NCBI GenBank assembly: GCA_001972305.1
Contig: BDDD01002040.1
Location: forward strand, 1 to 64,000
Length of the DNA stretch: 64,000 bases
Source of the DNA: Cephalotus follicularis
Taxonomy: Eukaryota > Streptophyta > Magnoliopsida > Oxalidales > Cephalotaceae
Reading direction: 5' to 3'
This document shows, piece after piece, positions 56,155 through 64,000 of this stretch; the stretch's first letter is position 1, and every line of letters starts with the position of its first letter. The notes beneath the pieces are model-generated. The model saw nothing but the letters and a program-made list of their open reading frames with translations. It was not told the origin of the DNA and did no database searches. The translations under genes were made by a program, and so were the position numbers.

Positions 56155-57545
56155 TTACCGAACGAAATCATCAACTTTGGCACAATTTTGTAAAACACAC
56201 AATGCTGCTAGCTTGTTATCAACGGAGTTGAGGTACCAAGGTCTGGCCGCACCCAAAAAATGACCAGGGTGCAAGAAGATTGACAACCGACCTTCTTGTT
56301 CTGTCTCGTCGCAAGGGTCATTTAGTGCTACTTTATTTGCCTTGGTTTTCACATCCTCGTCGAAATAGTTAGATACAAACGAAACAAGCACCTCCATAAT
56401 GTATCCTGCTGCAATCGACCCTTCTGGTCGAACTTTGTTATGAACCATTTTCTGCAAAGCAAACAGAAACCTATATATACATATACAATGCAAACAAACA
56501 TTATAAGTGACTATACTTGCCAAAAATGATGGATGATAGATTAAAAATTAATTAGAGTAAATACTTCTCAAAAGGATACATCCATCTATATTGCACAGGT
56601 CCATCGACCATTGCTCCGTATGGAAAATGAATAGGCAAATACTCCATTGAGTATTAGAAAGCCGGTGGAAATATCTTTTCAAGGCTACACAATATGACGA
56701 CAATGTTTTTCTCAAGCTTCTCCATGTCTTCTACATGCAAGGTAATAGCACATATATCCTGGGAGAATTGACTAAATTCAACAACGGGACCGTACACCTT
56801 CTTGGGTAGCAAATCATGAAAAAGCATCAGGACAAGGCATTGAAAGATAATGTGACAATCATGACTCTTAAGCCCTTGTAGTTTCCCCTTATTCACATTC
56901 ACACAACGGGAAATGTTCGATGCATACCGATCTGGAAACTTAATCTTCTTCGGCCATTTACACACCTCTTTAATACTATCTTTACCTAATGTGAAAGGTG
57001 TCGGTGGTTTCTTCGAGCCTGCATTAGGCAGCCATAGCTCCCTCCGTACCTTCAACACTTTCAAGTCCTTCCTTGCATTGAGGGTGTCTTTCAATTTATC
57101 GGGCAAGTCCATAATTGTTCCCACTAAGTTATCTGACAACTATTCTCTAGCATCACATCAAGATTATGACGTATCAGATTACTGCTCCAGTAAGGTAGGT
57201 CAAAAAATATACTTTGTTTTGTCCACTTATGAGAATCCAGGTAACCTTCAGCTATCTGAGTGGATGTATTACCAAAACAAAGATCCATTAACCCCATGAC
57301 ACGATTACGTATTTCCTTTCCTGAATGACATGGCAGAGCACTTAAAGTCTTAACTTCCAGATTAAATGGTGCACGATGGGACCAAAATGTGTGATCCGCA
57401 GGCAAGAATCAATGATGACAGCCCCACCAAGTCTCTTTCTTACTGTCTTTGAGCCAACAACCAGGTAACTCATCCATGCAGTACGGACATGCCATCTTGC
57501 CATGAGTGCTCCACCCTGATAACATACCGTATGGAGGAAAGTCAA
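56155..57545 (-). pseudogene. TNP2-type CACTA transposase, central part
   Basis: Minus-strand fragments in order are: a WSTKGKLACPYCMD-like region (RWHVRTAWMSYLVVGSK, 57500); FLPADHTFWSHRAPFN-type sequence (57405); SIFFDLPYWSSNLIRHNLDV, MLENSCQIT (57180); GLKSHDCHIIFQCLVLMLFH, LLPKKVYGPVVEFSQFSQDI and LEKIFPPAF (56870-56654); and RPEGSIAAGYIMEVLVSFVS with NYFDE (56430-56360). This is the order of the Transposase_21 and DUF4218 regions. Multiple frameshifts show that it is dead. Confidence 0.85.
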
Positions 57546-57571
57546 TAATAGTCTACATTAAAGTAGCCCTC

Positions 57572-60288
57572 TGTAACTACCCGAATTCCCTTTCTGTACT
57601 GTTGAACACTGTTCATGCATATATTGTACTGCTTTGTACCGTATTGAACTGTATTGTATTGTATTGTATTGATATGAGGTATTCCTATACCTATTGTTAT
57701 TGTATTGATTACGTATTGTATTGTATTGATATGAGGTATTCCTATACCTATTGTTATTGTATTGATTATATGCATGTATAGTCGGGATTTTGGGCTGAGT
57801 TTCGAAGAATCGGCAGAATTGACTATATAAGTCAATTCTTTACTCTCTTTCTTTCATTTTCTCATTCTTCTCACTCTCTCTATCCTTCTCCTCCTCCTTC
57901 TCCCAGGCGGCAGTCTCCTTCTCCATAGCAGCTCCGAATTGCATATCCAACAGCGAATAACAATTGAAGTCTCACATTTCCTTGGTTTGAGCAAGATAGC
58001 CATGGATTCTTCAAGTTTCCTAACAGATTGTTTGAATGGAAGCTCAACCGTTGAAGCTTCGTTATAGGTAGGACTTCTCTACTTTTATTGCCTATTTCTT
58101 AATTGATTGATTGATTGAATTGCATGATTGATTGAATGATTGAATGATTGTATTGTATGGAATTATGAAACTAGGGTTTTTTATTGATTCCCTTGATCTA
58201 GCTGATCTAGGAAGTTTGAAACTGATATTGGAAGGTTGTAACAAGTTTTACTAACCTTAAAAGACTGTTTTTAACCCTTGGTTTTCAAAGAATGGGTTTT
58301 AAATGGATTTTGACTTGAGATTTGCTGGTTTTCTGCACAAAAATCGGTCTGCCCAGCAAAGACATCGATCCCCAGCCCATGGACATCGATGTCTTTTGAT
58401 TTAGAATGCAGTATCCTTGATTCCGCAGCAAAGACATCGATGTCTTTGAAAGACATCGACGTCTTTGCCTTAAGATGTCTTCTCCCCAGAGAAGACATCG
58501 ATGTTGAACATCGATGCGCATTTCCAAGCTATTTTTATTGAAACGCGTCGACGTCTTTGTCTAAGGACATCGACGTCTTCGGCTAGAACTTTACATACAC
58601 AGAGAAAGACATCAATGTCTTTCAAAGGCGTCGATGTCCTTCTATAGTTTTAAAGGAACGCCCTGATATGCATCGATGTCTTTGGCCAAGGACATCGACG
58701 CCTTTCGGGCTGAATGGAACTTTTAGCTGTTTCAAAGCTAGTTTTCAACTCCTCTTCATATTGCCGCTTGACTGGAGCCTCACTTGAGGTATTCAAGTGT
58801 TTGAAACATAGTTTTCCATGGTTTTCAAAGATTGAATTGATAAATTGATAGAGTGACAGCTGGAGCCATAGACGACGACCCAGTGACCTTCTTTGACTGC
58901 ATATATGTTCTTTCCTATCTCGTTATTTGATTGTCACCATCTATTGGCTATTGATTGATGGATTGAGTGATCGAGCCATAAGTGTTATGAGTCTAATTCG
59001 GAACGTTAGACTCATTTTCCCATATCTCCATTAAACATCACCACTTATTGACATTGTAGACAGTGTACTAACAGATTGATTGTATTGTATGAATCCTATA
59101 GAGCGACCTTATCATTCGTATCGGTATGTTAGGCTGTCGACTCTGTCCACCTATTTCGTCGATCGTCTCATTTATTGTATTGACTGCTCCCTTACGGTCG
59201 AGCTTACTGATTGATGCTCGCGGAGGGCCGTAGCTCCCTAACGGTTTAGTAGCTCCCCCGTGGTTGTAGCCTACAGAGATTGTATTGTCTTGCTGACGTG
59301 CACTATTGATTGACTGACGATTGATGCTCCTGGATGACTGTAGCTTCCCGACGGTCGTAGCTCCCCTATGGCTGTAGCTCATCGATACTGCTACTGACTG
59401 ACGATTGATGCTCCAGGAGGGATGTAGCTCCCCAACGGTCGTAGCTCCCCCAAGGTTATAGCTCATCGATACTGTATTGACCCAGCCGTAGGCTGGAAGA
59501 TCTACGAGTTCCAGACCTGATCAGTCTGAGAACAGTAGATAGATATCCCACCCTTTTTGAAGGACTACCTTCCGTGGGATTGATCATTACCATTGACTGA
59601 CATTGTATTGACCCGAGGTCGCATGCTCTATAGGATATGATTGATTGATTGGGTGTTTTATACACCACCACTGAGTGTCTGCCATTGATTGATTGTTATA
59701 GATCCTATTCATATGCTCTGTTATGGGCCAATGTCATATGGATAATCAGATCGCCAATTGTATTCATGCATTTGCCATATCATGCATTGATATTGTACAC
59801 TGAACATTGATATTGCATAGATTGTCACCGATATTGCACATTGTACATGCATACATGTTGCATGGGGTTTCTGCTTAGCCTTGTGGCTAACCCCATACTT
59901 CGGGGTGATGCTGTGTTGTACATTTTTGTGTGCGGCATAGGTAGGGCAACAGTTAGCAGCAGACAGAAGGATTGAAGTTTCAGTGCGACCGCATGATCAT
60001 TTTGGATCTGACAGAGTTCATCTTGTAATATTGTCTTTGAAGAGATTGATAGTTGTATTGTAATGAAATGAATGGCATAGTATTGTAACAGAATTTGTAT
60101 TGTACTGTACTGCATGGATGGATTACTGCAATGTTTACAACAGAATTGAATTGTATCTTCCGCACAAAGACATGTATTGTAAAGTTTTAAGTTTTTCCGC
60201 AGTTTTATATTACTAGCCCCGACCATTGTATTGTATATTGGATTGAGAGTAATGCCACGTGTCCGTCCTCCGGGCGCAGGGTGTTACA
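57572..60288 (+). mobile_element. Solo Tekay-like LTR inside the CACTA transposase
   Basis: It begins TGTAACTACCCGAATTCCC and ends GGGCGCAGGGTGTTACA. CCCTC stands on both sides (57567-57571 and 60289-60293), a perfect duplication. The layout is the same as the other large LTRs: a TATATAA box (57824), a CT-rich leader, a TCGA-motif array (58361-58707), GATTGATTG-rich sequence and a terminal CCCCATACTTCGGGGTG hairpin near 59891. A 60-base stretch (GATATGAGGTATTCCTATAC, then CTATTGTTATTG) is repeated in tandem at 57671-57775. Confidence 0.93.
58361..58707. repeat. Array of GACATCGATGTC palindromes in the solo LTR
   Basis: At least eleven copies or close variants: GACATCGATGTCTTTG, GACATCGACGTCTTTG, GCGTCGACGTCTTTG, GACATCGACGTCTTC, GACATCAATGTCTTTC, GCGTCGATGTCC, GCATCGATGTCTTTG and GACATCGACGCCTTT. 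Confidence 0.93.
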
Positions 60289-60479
60289 CCCTCATATTGA
60301 AATCTTCTTTCTTTGAACTATCCTAAGTCACAATGCCACCCATAGAGATTTCAATTCCTCGATCAACGGTCGAAGGAAAACATCAATGATTCATCCAAGA
60401 CTTTTTGGCCTAGGAATAATCAACGATAAAAAAATATATTGACTCTTCATACACATCCAAGGAGGCAAGTTGTATGGCA

Positions 60480-61554
60480 CAACAATCATCGGCCATGCTG
60501 AGTGAGAAATGCCAGACTGACCAGAAGGATTGAACCCATAAAAGCAAGGCCAAGTCTAACATTCATAGCCTCCGAAGCAAATGAAGGGTGCGTTGAATTG
60601 AAATGTTTCCATGCTTTAGCCTCAGACTGGTGCTTCAACACATTCGAATCGTAATCTCTGTTTCCATTGTGCCAAGTCATGTGCGGAGCAATCTTCCTGC
60701 ACATATACATTACATCCTCTGCAGTCTAGGCGTTAGGGAAAGATATCTCAACACCTTATGAGGTATTGCTTAGCTCCTACCCTCATAACTATTTGGCGTA
60801 TACCTACACTCTCCATATGTGGGACAACTTGTTTTCGTCGCATGCTCTCCCAATACAAGATACAATCATACATATATGCATGGATTTTTTGGCAGTCAAA
60901 ACCAAGTGCTTTCACCATCTTCTTCGTTTTGTAATAATTTGGTGGAAGAATCTCTCCTGCTAGCAACAAATCTTTCAAGAAACTAAGTAAAGCATCGAAG
61001 AAAGTGTTGCTCCAGCCGTTATCGAATTTCAACTGGAGCAAATGATTCACTGTAGCTAACTTAGTATACCTCTCACAATTTGGACAAACCAGCTTCTCTG
61101 AAGCAATTAGGAGGTCGTAAATACTCTTCGTATGAAAATCAAGGACATAAGAGGTAGATGGACCACTATCATGAAACCCCATATGTTGATCAACATAAGC
61201 TAGCCCTATGACATCCATTATTATTGCATCAGTGTCATCTACCGGCGAAGGTCTATCCTCAACATTTCATAGTACTCTTTGTCACTTAGACACGAATTGA
61301 AATGGAGATTCTTCATGCATGTACCACACATCATAATCATGAAAGATACCATGCTGAATCAGATGAAGCCTAACAACCTCAATTTCCTGATGTTTCTTGT
61401 TTTTACATCTCAGACACGGACATATTATTCGGTCCCTATCCACAACAGTATGAGAACGAGCAAAACTTATAAGGTCTTCTACCCCTCTTCTTTATTCAAT
61501 GCCCAACCCTTTGGTCTCTAACCACTTTTTGACTCATTCCCGATTAGATGCCAT
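60480..61554 (-). pseudogene. TNP2-type CACTA transposase, N-terminal part
   Basis: The probable start is 61552-61554 (MASNREW, then an early stop). The transposase-associated zinc region follows (CPCLRCKNKKHQ, RLHLIQHGIFHDYDVWYMHE, 61440-61290). Then come HLLQLKFDNGWSNTFFDALL, LSFLKDLLLAGEILPPNYYK, TKKMVKALGFDCQKIHAYM and YDCILYWE (61050-60840), the TNP2 segment before the catalytic region. APHMTWHNGNRDYDSNVLKH and AWKHFNSTHPSFA..VRLGLAFMG (60690-60540) follow. The frame then runs into the solo LTR. Stops are scattered through it. Confidence 0.85.
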
Positions 61555-62110
61555 ATATTTAACCCTTTGTTCTATTAAAAGGTACTAATTATACCCCTGA
61601 CAATGAAAGTTCAAACATATAATCAGTTCAAAATGCATTCTCGATCCACCATGTATCCCTACACCTGACTCTAAAAGGTATGACCCTATCCCATTCTCGA
61701 ATACATACTTCCACTTATATCGTTATCCTACATACATCGTGTTGCCTGAGAAAATTTTGGCAGCATCCCCCCATGGTTCCTCAAATACACGAATTAAATT
61801 GAATTAACCAGTTCAAATATGTACCCAAGGAACATTTTTAAGAAAGTGCAACCGATATTTTCTAAAACATAACGATCTATGCAAAACAACGATACATCAT
61901 ATAGTGGACGTATGTATATGAGAACTGTCCAACTTGGACAATTCATGATTCATCCCTATTGAATGAATCATGAATGAAAATCTAAGGTTTATAAGTCAAG
62001 AATCTTACTAACCTATATCTCTGTATATAAACAAACATGTAGAACTTTATACAATTACTTCAAAAGATAAAATAAACTAAGTATAAAAATTTACAAAAAA
62101 AATGGGTATG
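61555..62110. other. Leader region upstream of TNP2
   Basis: No gene is seen. Sequence words conserved in CACTA leaders appear near 61750-61800 and 61920-61945. GATTCATCCCTATTGAATGAATC (61950-61972) is a small hairpin. Confidence 0.4.
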
Positions 62111-62862
62111 TTGTTGGATCCCAGGAGGGGTCCCGGTCGATTTTGGGTCTAGGATGCTAGCGTGTATAACTTTAATTTTTAAAAACACCAAGACTGACAA
62201 GTCTAGGTACACACTGACATCTTACTACCAAAATCTATTAGCCTAGGATCTCCGTTTAATATTCAAATGAACTAACTTATACAAGCATACATCCATTTTT
62301 CACAACATAAACACAGCGGAAACATATAAAAAGAAATCATACCAACGTTGGCGGCTCCATCACTTTACTGCTAAACGCTTGCCGAAGCAACTGCCGGTTA
62401 CCGGCTCCACTGCTGATTTCCGGCCAGTCCACGAAAACTTCAAACAAGACACCAACGGACTCGAAAAAAACTGCTCAGCTCACTGGTGGCGGAGACATGG
62501 CCGAAAGCACCCTGGAACGGCGGCGGCACGCCTGGCAGTGACGGCGAGTCACTGAGTTCAGACTCAGTGACTCTCGGCCTGGACCGGCCGAGCCACCACA
62601 GGACGCCAAGGATGCGATAAAGCCACTCATGCAGAGCCACCTCGTGGCATGCAGGGACACCCCAACTCTAACATATGTAGCATTTATAAATCGAACTATA
62701 TGTCACCTGATAAAGTTAACACAATTTATAAATCTAGAAATTTGGGCTCTGCACACAACCAAATTTAGAATCTTAACAGATAAATCATTTATAGATAGGG
62801 CTCAACCTCAACCAAACAATAAACATTAACTAAAAAGTAAATATAACTAAATAGTAAACATT
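62110..62862. other. Locally G+C-rich block of unknown origin
   Basis: From 62350 to 62650 the composition is clearly richer in G+C than the surroundings (GGCGGCTCC, CCGGTTACCGGCTCC, GGCGGCGGCACGCC). The minus-strand frames are short and show no domain. A 12-bp perfect stem with a 4-base loop lies at 62546-62573 (GAGTCACTGAGT / ACTCAGTGACTC). It may be a captured gene fragment or part of another transposon. Confidence 0.35.
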
Positions 62863-63860
62863 CGATATATATCCTAATTTTTATGGTAAAAGTTTGTTAA
62901 CCAAGTATATTCAACTTTGTTTAAGATTGTTATAAAGATTCAAGTCAAATTTAAGAGGTTTTCGAAAAAATTTCAAGTTTTCAGCTGTTTTCGACCGATT
63001 TAGGCACTTCAAGAAAATTTGAAGAAAGAATTTAAGGATCTTGATGATACAATCTTAATATTTAATACATTTAAAACTTGAGGAAGTAGTTTGTAAAGTT
63101 TTTAAACTGGATTTGACAAGTTTGTACCATTATTTGATGTTTTTCACCAATATCGGAGGCTATTTTGGCATAATCTCAGTTTCATTCAATATATATCCTA
63201 ACTTTTATGGTAAAAATTTTCTAACCAAGTATGTTCCAGTTTGTTTAAACTTGTTATAAAGATTCAAGTTAAATTTAAGAGGTTTTCAAAAAAAAATTCA
63301 AGTTTTCAATCGATTTAGGCCACTTTAAGCAAATTTGAGGAATTTAAGGATTTCAATGACACAATCTTGATATTTAACACATTTAAAACTTGTGAAAATA
63401 ATTTGTAAAGTTTTTAAACTGGATTTGATAAGTTTGTACCATTATTTGATGTTTTCCACCAATATCGGACCCTATTTTAGCCTAACCTCCGTTTCATTCA
63501 ATATATATTCTAACTTTTATGGTAAAGTTTACTAACCAAGTGTATTCAAGTTTGTTATAAATATTCAAGGAGAATTTACGGGGTTTTAGAAAAAAAAAAT
63601 CAAGTTTTCTGCCGTTTTCGGTTGATTTATGCCACTTTAAGCAAATTTTAAGAATTTAAAGATTTCAATGGCACAATCTTGATTGTAACACATTTAAAAC
63701 TTGTGGAAGTAGTTTGTAAAGTTTTTAAACTGTATCTGACAAGTTTGTATCATTATTTGATATTTTCCACCAATATCGTACACAATTTTAGCGTAATCTC
63801 CGTTTCATTCAATATATATCATAACTTTTACTGTAAAAGTTTGCTAATAAAGTATATTCA
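62863..63860. repeat. Tandem array, period 311-324 bp, about three and a quarter units
   Basis: The phrase TTCRATATATATYCTAA and its variants recurs with the same base at 62863, 63187, 63499 and 63810. Every full unit contains GTTATAAAGATTCAAG or similar, TTTCAAGTTTTC, TTTAGGCCACTTTAAGCAAA or similar, CACATTTAAAACTTG, GTAAAGTTTTTAAACTG, CATTATTTGATGTTTTCCAC and CAATATCG. The fourth unit breaks off near 63860. No coding content. Confidence 0.9.
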
Positions 63861-64000
63861 AGTTGAATCAGTACAATTCCAACTGGAAAAGTCTCATCTA
63901 TATTCAATTTAAGAACGAAGGTCCTTGTTCATCTATAACAAGCAAAAACAAAGACGATTCACCTACAAAAGATACGAAAGCATAAAGATTTAACTTGTGA

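Larger units (their letters stand above)
52827..61900 (-). mobile_element. Degraded CACTA (EnSpm) element with transposase genes, right end not found
   Basis: The left end TACTAGAAAAAAGGATTTTAC is a one-base variant of the CACTA terminus. It is followed by about 280 bases of TCGG-rich subterminal repeats (GTCGGTATC, GGTCGGAAAC, TTTCCGATGG). Minus-strand TNP1-like and TNP2-type coding remnants follow, and upstream of TNP2 the conserved CACTA leader words (TTTTGGCAGCATCCCCCC near 61757, GAACTGTCCAACTTGGACAA near 61921). No closing TAGTG end with matching repeats was found before 64000. A solo LTR interrupts TNP2. Confidence 0.75.

Noticed and set aside
59068-59466. Minus-strand frame of 132 codons inside the solo LTR
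   Set aside because: It is produced by the GATTGATTG and GTAGCTCCC repeats of the LTR and has no counterpart in the other LTRs.

Overview
The window is nuclear DNA from a flowering plant, most likely a eudicot; the species cannot be read from the sequence. The evidence is spliced genes with GT-AG introns, plant-only families (plastid ClpR4, an expansin-like B protein, an SRA-SET SUVH histone methyltransferase) and a dense load of plant transposons. All functions are assigned from motifs recognised by eye; no database was searched.

Layout. From 627 to 5093 lies a seven-exon CLPR4 gene (+). From 6255 to 8622 is a compact LTR retrotransposon without pol that carries a fragment of HMG-CoA reductase. 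After about 3 kb of featureless DNA, a gypsy integrase remnant (11533) and a truncated Ty1/copia element (12160-13107) run up to the promoter of an EXLB1 gene (13303-14828, +). A SUVH5/6-type gene on the minus strand (18400-21954) has one in-frame stop separating its N-terminal half from an intact SRA/pre-SET/SET half; its leader holds an intron.

From about 24.6 kb to the end almost everything is nested mobile DNA. A solo Tekay/Del-like LTR (24667-42493, duplication GATAC) was hit by a TRIM solo LTR and by a second LTR. The second LTR holds a minus-strand gypsy element, which was itself hit by a CACTA element (29861-32791), an hAT element carrying an Rsm22-like exon (33952-35104) and a Mutator-type foldback MITE (37915-38293). 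Next is a Cassandra-like TRIM with 5S rRNA-derived sequence, split by a gag-only element with 2.9-kb LTRs (43805-51073, duplication CTAAT). Then comes a degraded CACTA element (52827 to at least 61.9 kb) whose TNP2 transposase is split by a solo LTR (57572-60288, duplication CCCTC). The window ends in a tandem array with a 311-324 bp period.

Three threads deserve attention. First, three unrelated transposon types each carry a piece of a host gene. Second, five different large LTRs (six arrays, counting both copies of one pair) hold arrays of short palindromes centred on TCGA. The arrays sit 0.7-1.2 kb inside the LTR start where this can be measured, and the flanking bases differ from LTR to LTR. 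Third, the SUVH gene combines a nonsense codon with a triplicated 82-residue unit.
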